From Bosea sp. F3-2 (GTDB lineage Bacteria; Pseudomonadota; Alphaproteobacteria; Rhizobiales; Beijerinckiaceae): a DNA stretch of 64,000 nucleotides. The notes beneath the pieces were generated by a model that saw only the letters and a list, made by a program, of their open reading frames with translations, ran no database searches and was not told where the DNA came from. This document shows, piece by piece, positions 47,063 to 54,323 of this stretch. The position numbers and the translations under genes were made by a program. Where the stretch lies: positions 5,421,501-5,485,500 of the forward strand of contig NZ_CP042331.1 of the NCBI RefSeq assembly GCF_008253865.1. The letters run 5' to 3'. Positions within the stretch are counted from its first letter, which is position 1; each line of letters opens with the position of its first letter.

Positions 47063-47085
47063 AAAGAAGCGTCGCGGTTCCCCCC

Positions 47086-47316
47086 TCAATCCCCCGTCAT
47101 CGTCATCTCGGCATCGACCGCCTTCATCTTCGGGTTGGCGGCGCAGAAGGCCCTGATCTTCTCCGCGACGGCGGCGGAGTGCTCGCTCTTCCTGTGGGCG
47201 CCGGCCTTCAGATAGTCGGCGCAGCTCAGCTGCGGGTCGGTGATCCCTGCGGCGGCCGGGGCGGCGAGGAGGAGGCCGGCGAAGGCGGCAAGCAAAGCGC
47301 GGGAGAGGCGGGGCAT
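47086..47316 (-). CDS. Small exported protein, HdeA/HdeB-like
   Basis: A 76-residue protein with a clear signal peptide (cleavage after AAA at about residue 24), leaving a mature part of about 52 residues with two cysteines (SCADYLKAG and IRAFCAANPKMK). The spacing and the second motif resemble HdeB-type periplasmic acid-stress chaperones, in which the two cysteines form a disulfide, but the domain is short. The ATG at 47316 has an AGGACC site. It stands alone. The assignment is tentative. Confidence 0.5.
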   Translation of the reverse strand: MPRLSRALLAAFAGLLLAAPAAAGITDPQLSCADYLKAGAHRKSEHSAAVAEKIRAFCAANPKMKAVDAEMTMTGD

Positions 47317-47521
47317 GGTCGGGTCCTGAAAGGGCAGCCGCATCACTGGCTTGCCTCGGCGGCGCTCCTGCCTCGCGTCGCGGCCGCATGCAAATGCGAT
47401 TGTCGCGGCCCCGATGCGCGGGCAGGGCAGTGCGGCCGGAGGATCGCCGGCCAGACGGGGGAAGGCAGGGGCCGGCGTTTCGTGATAGGCAGCGGCTCAT
47501 CCCGAAACAGGTTACGAGACC

Positions 47522-47782
47522 ATGGCCAAGAAAACCCCCGAACAGCTCGCCCGTGAATTCGAGGGCCGCAAGGCCAAGGGGCTGGCCAAGGGCGGGGCGG
47601 CGTTCTGGCCCAACATTCTCGCCAATGCCGTGCTGAAGCTCACCGCGGCGCGGGAGGAGATCACGCCTGAGAAGCTGATCGGGATGATCGAGCGCGAGGG
47701 CGAGACGCTGGACGTCTCGGTGAAGGCCGGCGCGGCCGAGGCCGTCGCGCGGCTGAAGCAGGCCGTCGCCAAGGGAGCGTGA
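47522..47782 (+). CDS. Small conserved hypothetical protein
   Basis: An 86-residue, lysine-rich, helical protein: AKKTPEQLAREFEGRKAKGLAKGGAAFWPNILANAVLKL then a second part (TPEKLIGMIEREGETLDVSVKAGAAEAVARL). No signal peptide or membrane segment. Small proteins of this type occur in related genomes (it may be DUF6437), with unknown function. An AGG-containing site precedes the ATG. It lies directly before the left arm of the repeat that flanks the DUF559 gene. Confidence 0.6.
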   Translation: MAKKTPEQLAREFEGRKAKGLAKGGAAFWPNILANAVLKLTAAREEITPEKLIGMIEREGETLDVSVKAGAAEAVARLKQAVAKGA

Positions 47783-47800
47783 GGGCGGGGCGTCGATGCA

Positions 47801-47847
47801 GGGCGCGGGATCCCTCTCCCGGATGGGAGAGGGGTAGGGGTGAGGGC
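47801..47847. repeat. Left arm of a split family C repeat
   Basis: GGGCGCGGGATCCCTCTCCC followed by GGGAGAGGGGTAGGGGTGAG matches the left half of family C. The matching right half is at 48255-48366, on the other side of the DUF559 gene. Confidence 0.7.
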
Positions 47848-47872
47848 CCGCCGTTGCGGATGAGGCCTCTGC

Positions 47873-48211
47873 TCAGATGCCGAGCGCCTTGCGAATGGCA
47901 ACGATGACGCCATCCCTGTCATTCAGAACTTCGGCATTGCTGAAACTCACCACGTTGAAGCCGTGCCGTTCAATTTCCTCCGTCCGTGCAGCATCGTAGC
48001 CTGCTTCCCAATGATGCTGGCGGCCGTCGATCTCGATGATCAGTTTTCGATCCACGCAGACGAAATCGACGGTGTAGCCGAGCAGGGGGACTTGCCGGCG
48101 GAACTTCAGCCCATCGAGCTGCCGACTGCGCAGGAGCGACCATAGGACGTCTTCCGGCCCGGTCGAGGACTGTCGAAGCTGTCGGGCGAATTGCCGCCGT
48201 TCGCTGGTCAT
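47873..48211 (-). CDS. DUF559 protein, Vsr/PD-(D/E)XK nuclease-like
   Basis: The 112-residue protein is a single DUF559 domain, related in fold to very-short-patch-repair endonucleases. It has the start RRQFARQLRQSSTGPEDVLWSLLRSRQLDGLKFRRQVPL and the nuclease-like residues D49 (YTVDFVC), E60 and D62 (LIIEIDGRQH). The family is widespread in this order, often as single genes, and its role is unclear. The gene lies between the two arms of a family C palindrome, as if it had been carried in or had captured the repeat. Confidence 0.88.
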   Translation of the reverse strand: MTSERRQFARQLRQSSTGPEDVLWSLLRSRQLDGLKFRRQVPLLGYTVDFVCVDRKLIIEIDGRQHHWEAGYDAARTEEIERHGFNVVSFSNAEVLNDRDGVIVAIRKALGI

Positions 48212-48254
48212 CGGGAGATGATGTTGAATGGACTCGCTTCTGCGATCAACGGCA

Positions 48255-48366
48255 GTCCCTCACCCCTGCCCCTCTCACTGATCTCGGGCCTGCCCGAGAT
48301 CAGCACTCAGAGTGTCGAAGTCGGCAACAGCCGACTTCGATGCGGGAGAGGGGGTTCCCCGCGCCC
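48255..48366. repeat. Right arm of split family C repeat with two small hairpins
   Basis: The arm CTCACCCCTGCCCCTCTC is separated from its end GAGAGGGGGTTCCCCGCGCC by about 60 bp. That stretch contains GATCTCGGGC/GCCCGAGATC (48279-48300) and GAAGTCGGC/GCCGACTTC (about 48318-48339). Confidence 0.7.
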
Positions 48367-48381
48367 GGCGGTCGCCGTCGC

Positions 48382-48852
48382 AAAACTTATCCCCGCCTTC
48401 GCTTCCCATGCCTATGCTCGGCCCACCTCATCCCCGAGGGGCGGCCATCCGGAGGTATGCCAGTGGCGGGAGGAGGTTCGGCGCCTGCGGCTGGTCTTAC
48501 AAGCCAGTCCCGGGAGGCTTCGGGGCACCGCCCTGGGGGTACTACGGCCCCTGTGCGAGGAGCTCGCTGGAACGGTCGGCCGGTGCTTAGATCACCGCGC
48601 GTCCAGTCGGACGCGATAACGATGATCTAACATAGTGTTGTCGCATCGGATTATTCCGAAAAGTGGCTTCCACTTTTCGGTCCGATGCTATGGCACCCTC
48701 GACCCAATAAGCGCGGCCCGGAGTCCGAAATCGCCGATGAGCGGAGCGCCACGGGGCGTGCGGAAGGTGGCTCAATCCTTCCGCGCCGCATCCTGGCTCA
48801 ACGGAAGCGGTCCGATACCCCCGCGCCTCGCGGCGCTCCGCTGCCCCTCACT
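48382..48852 (+). repeat. Long dispersed element, copy 2, interrupted
   Basis: Matches 46489-46858 apart from a 105-bp insertion at 48587-48691. The left part differs at scattered sites, including compensating ones (48491 with 48507; 48539 with 48548). The right part is almost identical to copy 1. Confidence 0.6.
48587..48691. mobile_element. 105-bp double palindrome inserted in the long element
   Basis: Two palindromes side by side: TTAGATCA (48587-48594) with TGATCTAA (48623-48630), and GCATCGGA...CCGAAAAGTGG with CCACTTTTCGG...TCCGATGC (48643-48688). Copy 1 has only CA at this point, between GGTGC and GGCACCC, so this is a clean insertion. No coding capacity. Confidence 0.75.
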
Positions 48853-48909
48853 GCAAACGCCCGCGCGCAAGTGCCGGCGGCTGAAGGCATATGCGCGCGA
48901 CATGCCGCC

Positions 48910-49006
48910 GTCATGGTCGGGCTTGTCCCGACCATCCACGTCTTGGAACCGCACGGCAGATCGGCGCGCGCAAGACGTGGATGCTCGCCACAAGGGCGAG
49001 CATGAC
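48910..49006. repeat. Palindromic repeat, family B (copy 3)
   Basis: Starts GTCATGGTCGGGCTTGTCCC, arms CCACGTCTT and AAGACGTGG, ends GGGCGAGCATGAC. Confidence 0.85.
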
Positions 49007-49174
49007 CCCCGCCGCCTCCCCCTGAAACCGCGCCGCCTGTAGCGGCGGTCCGTAAGCAGCGCTCCGGGCGACCGCAGCCGCCCCCGCCGGATGAGGGCGC
49101 CCGCGCCGCGCAGGTGCGTCGGGCGCAGGAGACCGAGCGCGACGGCGGTTGCCTGTCGCGGCCGGGGCGGGCGC

Positions 49175-49630
49175 TCAGCCCGGCTCGCCGGCGATGACGC
49201 CCTTGCGCAGCAGGAAGCAGCCATAGGGCCGGGGATCGCCGACCTGCACCACCGCGAAGGCGCGCCGCGCCGCCTCATAGAAGGCGAAGCGCTCGATGCC
49301 CTTAAGCGGGGCGGGGCGGCCGAGCGCCGCGTCGATCTCGGCCTGCACGGCGCGCTGCACCTCTGGAAGCGCCGCCGCATCCCCCACCACCTCCATGCGC
49401 CGCAGCGGCTCCGGCTCGAAATCGTCGATCGGCAGCACCGAGAGGATGGCGCGCGCGGCGCGCTGCATCGTCAGGCCGGGCAGGCGGATCAGCCGGCCGC
49501 TCGTGGTGGCGCTGGCGATGGTTTCAGCCGGGTGGTTGGCGTCGACCAGAGCGAGGTCGTCGCCATGGCCCATGGCGGCGAGCACCCAGAGCAGATCGGC
49601 GGAGAGCACGGGGTCGAGGTTCTTCAGCAT
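49175..49630 (-). CDS. RbsD/FucU-family sugar mutarotase
   Basis: These small enzymes interconvert alpha and beta anomers; FucU acts on L-fucose and RbsD on ribose. The 151-residue protein has the family start LKNLDPVLSADLLWVLAAMGHGDDLALVDANHPA, with the catalytic histidine, and the late YGCFLLRKG. It is closer to FucU-type by eye. The ATG at 49630 gives the conserved start. It follows the lactone hydrolase gene on the same strand, with a family A repeat between, and fits a deoxy-sugar pathway. Confidence 0.85.
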   Translation of the reverse strand: MLKNLDPVLSADLLWVLAAMGHGDDLALVDANHPAETIASATTSGRLIRLPGLTMQRAARAILSVLPIDDFEPEPLRRMEVVGDAAALPEVQRAVQAEIDAALGRPAPLKGIERFAFYEAARRAFAVVQVGDPRPYGCFLLRKGVIAGEPG

Positions 49631-49657
49631 GGCGGGGTTCCTTGGTGTTCCACGCGG

Positions 49658-49762
49658 GTCATCCCGGGCGACCAACGGGAGACCCGGGATCCATGCCTGA
49701 ACCTGTGGCGGAAGCGCTCAGGCATGGATCCCGGATCTCCGCTACGCTTCGTCCGGGATGAC
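49658..49762. repeat. Palindromic repeat, family A (copy 6)
   Basis: Starts GTCATCCCGGGCGACCAACG, inner GGATCCATGCCTGA and TCAGGCATGGATCC, ends GTCCGGGATGAC. It lies between the hydrolase and mutarotase genes. Confidence 0.85.
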
Positions 49763-49770
49763 GGCGCCTT

Positions 49771-50652
49771 TCAGGGTAGGGGATGGGACAATGCGGCAAA
49801 GCCGCGGCGTCCCCTCTTGGCGAGGTAGATGCGGGCGGCGTTGCCGCCGAAGAGGGCGGCGCGCTCGGATTCGCTGAGCGCGGCGGTGAGGCGCTCGGCC
49901 GTGGCGTGCCATTGGCCGTAGGAGGCGGCGAGCGTTGCGACTGGCCAGTCGCTGCCCCAAAGCAGGCGATTGGGTCCGAAGCAGGCGATCAGATGCGCCA
50001 CCGCCGGCTGCAGCGTCGCGTCGGTCCAGCCCGGTCCGGCTTCGGTGACGAGACCGGAGAGCTTGCAGACCGTGTTCGGCCGGGCGGCCAGCGCGGCGAT
50101 GCCGTCGCGCCAGGCGGAGAGATCGGCGCCGGTCAGGTCCGGCTTGGCGCCGTGGTCGATGACGACGGGGAGGTCCGTCTCGCGGTCCAGCAGCGCGAGC
50201 AGCGCCGGGATTTGCGGCGGCTTCACCAGCGCGTCGAAGACGAGGCCGTGCGCCTTCAGCGCGGCGAAGGCGGGGGCGAGGTCGGGTCGCGCGAGCCAGT
50301 GCGGATCGGGGATGTCCTGCACCATGGGCCTCAAGCCGACCAGCAGCGGATCGGCGGCGAGTGCTGCGATGCGGGCGGGGGCGTCCGGCGCCTCGAAATC
50401 GGCCCAGCCGACGACGCCAGCGATGAAGGGCGTGGCGGCGGCGAGATCGAGCAGGAAGCGCGTCTCCGCCTCGGTCGGCGCAGCCTGGACGAGGATGGTT
50501 GAGGGGATGTCGTGCTCCGCGAGATGCGGGGCGAGGTCGGCGGGCTCGAAATCGCGATAGATGGGCTTGAGCGCCGGCGTCAGCCAGCCATAATCGCCGC
50601 GGGCGAGCCGCCAGAAATGCTGGTGCGAATCGATGCGGGGCGGGCTCTTCAC
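49771..50652 (-). CDS. Amidohydrolase 2 family, probable sugar-lactone hydrolase
   Basis: The 293-residue TIM-barrel protein of the COG3618 group has the metal motif IDSHQHFW near the start, DHGAKPD (about 165) and LLWGSDWPV near the end. Members include L-fuconolactonase and related lactonases, which open the ring made when fucose or rhamnose is oxidised. The start is a GTG at 50652. It is divergent from the ABC binding-protein gene; the near-palindrome at 50714-50727 lies in the shared promoter region. The pairing with a FucU mutarotase supports a fucose-type pathway. Confidence 0.82.
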   Translation of the reverse strand: MKSPPRIDSHQHFWRLARGDYGWLTPALKPIYRDFEPADLAPHLAEHDIPSTILVQAAPTEAETRFLLDLAAATPFIAGVVGWADFEAPDAPARIAALAADPLLVGLRPMVQDIPDPHWLARPDLAPAFAALKAHGLVFDALVKPPQIPALLALLDRETDLPVVIDHGAKPDLTGADLSAWRDGIAALAARPNTVCKLSGLVTEAGPGWTDATLQPAVAHLIACFGPNRLLWGSDWPVATLAASYGQWHATAERLTAALSESERAALFGGNAARIYLAKRGRRGFAALSHPLP

Positions 50653-50713
50653 GGGCGGTTCTCGCGGGCGGGCTCGGCGCCGGGCAGGGCCGGCGTGGCG
50701 CTACTATGTGCAC

Positions 50714-50727
50714 GCCAACATGTTAGC
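50714..50727. promoter_or_regulatory. Candidate GntR operator, site 1
   Basis: GCCAACATGTTAGC is a near-perfect palindrome in the divergent gap between the lactone hydrolase and ABC genes. The core AACATGTYAG recurs at 54283-54296. Confidence 0.6.
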
Positions 50728-50865
50728 TTGCAACCGGCTCGAAAGCGGATTAGCGTCCAGCCCGATCGCGGGTGGCGGAGGCGCCGCTTCAGGACCATCC
50801 CGCGCGAAGGCAAGCCCGCAAAGGGCGGCGCTATAGACTGATCAAGAGTCCTGGGGAGGACGCCG

Positions 50866-52203
50866 ATGACCGACAGCATTCTCAAGCCGACCCGCCGTGT
50901 CCTGCTGAGCGGCGCGGCCGCCGCGCTCGCCTCGCCGCTGGTGCTGCGGAAGGCGCAGGCGCAAGGAGCGTTCGACTGGAAGAAGTTCTCCGGCCAGTCG
51001 ATCGACGTGCTCTTGGTCAAGAACCCGCGTTCCGACCTGATGCAGCAGGCGGAGAAGGAGTTCACCGCGCTCACCGGCATCAAGGTCTCCTCCGAGCAGG
51101 TGCCGGAGCAGCAGCAGCGCCAGAAGGCGGTGATCGAATTCGCCTCGGGCAAGCCGAGCTTCGACGTCAGCGGCATCTCGCTGCACGTCCAGAAGCGCAT
51201 GGCGGCCAAGGGCAAGTGGTTCGAGAACCTCGAGCCCTACATCAAGAACGCGTCGCTGACCTCGCCGGATTTCGACTTCGCTGATTTCGGCGCGGGGCCG
51301 GTCGCCTATGCGCGGCAGGCCGACGGGTCGCTCGATACGATCCCGTTCTTCGTCGATTACTGGATGGTCTACTACAACAAGGAGCTCTTCGACGCGAAGG
51401 GCGTGGCCTATCCGAAGACGATGGAGGAGATCTTCACCGTCGCGCAGAAGCTGCATGATCCGGCCAAGGGCGTCGCCGGCTTCGTCTCGCGCGGCCTGAA
51501 GAACGCCAATATCCCGGTCTGGACCTCGCTGATGCTCGGCCAGGGTATGGAGACGGTCTCGACCGACGGCAAGCTGCTGACCGATACGCCCGAGGCGATC
51601 TGGGCCGGCGAGCTCTACAAGAAGCTCAACAAGGAGACCGGACCGGCCGGTCAGGTCGGCTTCAACTGGAACGAGTGCCAGACCACCTTCATGCAGGGCC
51701 GCGCTGCGATGTGGCTCGATGGCATCGGCTTTGCCACGCCGCTGGAGGACCCGTCGAAGTCACGCATCGTCGGCAAGGTCGGCTATGGCGTGACGCCGCC
51801 GGGGCCGAAGGCGCACCATGCCGGCATGTTCGCGGATGGCATGGGCATCTCGCGCGGCTCGTCCAAGAAGGAGGCGGCCTGGCTCTATCTCCAGTTCATG
51901 ACCAACAAGAAGAACCAGATCGCCATGCTGAAGGCCGGCGCCGGCGCGCCCGGCCGCTCCTCGGCCTATCTCGACACCGAGACGATCCAGCAGTCGAAGT
52001 TCGGCAAGCAGTACTTCGACTGCCTGCTCGCCTCGGCCAAGATCGCGCGGGCCGGTCTGCCGCAGATCGTGCCGGTGACCGAGTTCCGCGACGTCTTCGG
52101 CGTGGCGCTGACCAATGCGATCGGCGGGGCGGATGTCGCGGCCGAGCTTAAGAAGGCGACCGAGACTTTCGCGCCGGTGCTCGCCAAGAGCGAGCAGGGC
52201 TGA
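50866..52203 (+). CDS. ABC sugar-transport periplasmic binding protein (family 1)
   Basis: The 445-residue protein binds a sugar or sugar derivative for import. It has a twin-arginine signal (PTRRVLLSGAAAALASP, cleavage near KAQAQ, about residue 32), so it may be exported folded. The mature part has the two-lobe family 1 fold with FFVDYWMVYYNKELFDAKGVAYPKTMEE and FMQGRAAMWLDGIG. The two permease genes follow. The ATG at 50866 follows GGGAGGACG. The ABC ATPase is not in the window. Confidence 0.92.
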   Translation: MTDSILKPTRRVLLSGAAAALASPLVLRKAQAQGAFDWKKFSGQSIDVLLVKNPRSDLMQQAEKEFTALTGIKVSSEQVPEQQQRQKAVIEFASGKPSFDVSGISLHVQKRMAAKGKWFENLEPYIKNASLTSPDFDFADFGAGPVAYARQADGSLDTIPFFVDYWMVYYNKELFDAKGVAYPKTMEEIFTVAQKLHDPAKGVAGFVSRGLKNANIPVWTSLMLGQGMETVSTDGKLLTDTPEAIWAGELYKKLNKETGPAGQVGFNWNECQTTFMQGRAAMWLDGIGFATPLEDPSKSRIVGKVGYGVTPPGPKAHHAGMFADGMGISRGSSKKEAAWLYLQFMTNKKNQIAMLKAGAGAPGRSSAYLDTETIQQSKFGKQYFDCLLASAKIARAGLPQIVPVTEFRDVFGVALTNAIGGADVAAELKKATETFAPVLAKSEQG

Positions 52204-52223
52204 GGACGGCGCGACGCGGAGGC

Positions 52224-52313
52224 GTCATGGTCGGCTTGTCCCGACCATCCACGTCTTCCTTCGCCGCGGACGGTGTTCAAGACGTGGATGCTCGCCACAA
52301 GGGCGAGCATGAC
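52224..52313. repeat. Palindromic repeat, family B (copy 4), between binding-protein and permease genes
   Basis: Starts GTCATGGTCGGCTTGTCCCG, arms CCACGTCTT and AAGACGTGG, ends GGGCGAGCATGAC. It fills the 136-base gap inside the transporter operon, where REP elements can limit downstream expression. Confidence 0.85.
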
Positions 52314-52339
52314 GGCTCGTATCCAATGAAACAGAGCGC

Positions 52340-53269
52340 ATGACCAGTACATCCCTTCCAGCGAGCATCTCCAGCGCGACGCCTGCGGGCGCCGCCGCGG
52401 CGTCGCAGGATTTCACGCCGCGCTATTGGCTGTTCTCGCTGCCGGCCGTGCTGGTGATCGCGGCGGTGATCGTCTTCCCCTGGCTGTTCACGCTCTACAT
52501 GTCCGGGCAGGACTGGAAGATCGGCGGCGGCTCGGAGTTCGTCGGTTTCGGCAATTTCGCCGAATTGGCGAAGGATGCGCGTTTCCTCGAATCGATGGGG
52601 CACACCGCCTATTTCACCATCCTGGCGGTGGTCCTGCCGATCGTCTTCGGCACGGCGGCGGCGCTGGTCTTCCATCGGGAGTTTCCGTATCGCGGGTTGC
52701 TGCGGACGATCTTCGTCATGCCGATGATGGCGACGCCGGTCGCGGTCGCGCTGGTCTGGACGATGATGTTCCACCCCCAGCTCGGCGTGCTCAACTACCT
52801 GCTCTCGCTCATCGGGATCGGGCCGCAGGGCTGGGTCTACGATCCGGTGACGGTGATTCCGACGCTGGTCATGGTCGAGGTCTGGCACTGGACGCCGCTG
52901 GTGATGCTGATCGTGCTCGGCGGCCTCGCCGGCTTGCCGCGCGAGCCCTATGAATCCGCGCTGATCGACGGCGCCAATGATTGGCACATGTTCCGGCACA
53001 TCACGCTGCCGCTGGTCTGGCCCTTCATCATGGTGGCGATCGTGATCCGCACCATCGATGCGCTGAAAGCCTTCGACACGATCTTCGTTATCACGCAGGG
53101 CGGGCCGGGCACGGCGTCGGAGACACTCAACATCTTCCTCTATCTGCAGGCTTTCCAGTTCTACAAGATCGGCTACGCCTCGGCCGTCGTGGTGATCTTC
53201 TTCGTCATTATCATCATGCTCTCGCTGCTGCTGCTCTATGCGCGGCAGAAGTCGAAGTGGAACGCGTGA
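52340..53269 (+). CDS. ABC sugar permease, MalF-type
   Basis: A 309-residue membrane protein with six helices and the cytoplasmic EAA loop ESALIDGANDWHMFRHITLPLVWP (about 212-235), by which it contacts the ATPase. It forms the channel with the permease encoded next. A moderately hydrophilic 25-residue start precedes the first helix. The ATG at 52340 follows the family B repeat. Confidence 0.92.
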   Translation: MTSTSLPASISSATPAGAAAASQDFTPRYWLFSLPAVLVIAAVIVFPWLFTLYMSGQDWKIGGGSEFVGFGNFAELAKDARFLESMGHTAYFTILAVVLPIVFGTAAALVFHREFPYRGLLRTIFVMPMMATPVAVALVWTMMFHPQLGVLNYLLSLIGIGPQGWVYDPVTVIPTLVMVEVWHWTPLVMLIVLGGLAGLPREPYESALIDGANDWHMFRHITLPLVWPFIMVAIVIRTIDALKAFDTIFVITQGGPGTASETLNIFLYLQAFQFYKIGYASAVVVIFFVIIIMLSLLLLYARQKSKWNA

Positions 53270-53297
53270 TGGGCGTGTTTGTGAATATCCTCACCGC

Positions 53298-53400
53298 GTC
53301 ATTCCGGGCGACCGAAGGGAGACCCGGAATCCATCGTGGAGCGATGGTGCCCTTCGATGGATTCCGGATCGGCGCGGCTTCGCCGCTTGTCCGGAATGAC
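53298..53400. repeat. Palindromic repeat, family A (copy 7), between permease genes
   Basis: TTCC subtype: starts GTCATTCCGGGCGACCG, arms GGAATCCATCG and CGATGGATTCC, ends GTCCGGAATGAC. It lies in the 154-base gap between the two permease genes. Confidence 0.85.
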
Positions 53401-53423
53401 GGCGCAGGGAGGGCTGAGAGACC

Positions 53424-54242
53424 ATGAACCGCTTCGCCAAAAAGCTCGGCTTCTGGGCCTCGGTCTTCGTGCTGGTCTCGCCGGCGGTGCTGGTCTTCCT
53501 CTGGATGATCTCGCTGTCGCTCAAGAACGAGCTCGACAACACGGCCTTCCCGCCGGTCTTCATCCCGAATCCACCGACACTGAAGAACTATGTAGACGTC
53601 TTCGCGCAGAACAATTTCGGGCTCTATCTCTGGAACTCGATCCTGGTCACGGGCGGGGCGGTTCTGATCGGGCTCCTCGTCGGCGTGCCGGCCGGCTACG
53701 GCATCGCGCGCGGCAAGGCACATAAATTCGCGATCCTGATCCTGGTCGCGCGGATGACGCCAGCGCTTTCCTACCTCATCCCGCTCTTCCTGCTGTTCCA
53801 GATCACGGGATTGGTGGGCTCGATCACTGCGCTGGTCATCACCCATCTCGTCATCACCATCCCGATCATCGTCTGGATCATGATCGGCTACTTTGAGAAT
53901 GTTCCCATCGAGCTCGAAGACGCTTCGCGCATCGACGGCGCCACGACCTGGCAGGCCTTCCGCCATGTCGCGCTGCCGCTGGCGAAGCCGGGCATCGTGG
54001 TCGGCGGCATCCTCGCCTTCATCTTCTCCTGGAACAATTTCATTTTCTCGGTGGTGCTCGGCGGCAAGGCGAGCCGGACGCTGCCCTCTGCCGTCTACAA
54101 CTCCCTGACCTTCGAGCAGATCTCCTGGGGGCCGCTGGCGGCGGCCGCACTTCTGGTAACGCTGCCGGTGCTGCTGGTCACGGTGATTGCGCAGCGCCAG
54201 ATCGTCGCCGGATTGTCGGCCGGAGGTCTCAAGGACGGCTAG
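53424..54242 (+). CDS. ABC sugar permease, MalG-type
   Basis: A 272-residue membrane protein with six helices, the EAA loop (ELEDASRIDGATTWQAFRHVALPLAKPG, about 170-197) and the family ending RQIVAGLSAGGLKDG. The ATG at 53424 follows GGGAGGGCTGAGAG. It pairs with the MalF-type permease; the ATPase must be encoded elsewhere. Confidence 0.92.
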   Translation: MNRFAKKLGFWASVFVLVSPAVLVFLWMISLSLKNELDNTAFPPVFIPNPPTLKNYVDVFAQNNFGLYLWNSILVTGGAVLIGLLVGVPAGYGIARGKAHKFAILILVARMTPALSYLIPLFLLFQITGLVGSITALVITHLVITIPIIVWIMIGYFENVPIELEDASRIDGATTWQAFRHVALPLAKPGIVVGGILAFIFSWNNFIFSVVLGGKASRTLPSAVYNSLTFEQISWGPLAAAALLVTLPVLLVTVIAQRQIVAGLSAGGLKDG

Positions 54243-54282
54243 CAAAAGCTCTTGGATCGCTTGCGGGCGGTTCTGTCTTCAT

Positions 54283-54296
54283 ACTAACATGTCAGT
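54283..54296. promoter_or_regulatory. Candidate GntR operator, site 2
   Basis: ACTAACATGTCAGT, a near-palindrome 28 bases before the lyase gene, shares AACATGTYAG with site 1 at 50714. Its position suits repression of the lyase-gntR transcript. Confidence 0.6.
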
Positions 54297-54323
54297 CACC
54301 ATTCAGCTCTGAAAGTCCCTCTC

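Larger units (their letters stand above)
45987..47085. other. 1.1-kb region without genes
   Basis: Contains an AT-richer leader (45987-46270), an iteron-like array (46288-46353), copy 1 of the structured ~370-bp element (46489-46858) and a family C repeat (46902-47062). Open frames across the element on both strands are arginine-rich and are not supported as genes. Confidence 0.7.
48212..49174. other. 0.96-kb region without genes
   Basis: It contains the right arm of the split family C repeat, copy 2 of the long element with its insertion, and a family B repeat. The remaining 49007-49174 is GC-rich and shows nothing I can name. Confidence 0.7.

Noticed and set aside
46507..47500. Open frames on both strands across copy 1 of the long element
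   Set aside because: Arginine/proline-rich, no ribosome sites of note, and the second copy differs mostly by amino-acid-changing substitutions while keeping stems.
50866..54242. Reading the ABC genes as a complete importer
   Set aside because: No ATP-binding subunit gene is present between 49 and 59 kb; only the binding protein and two permeases can be supported.
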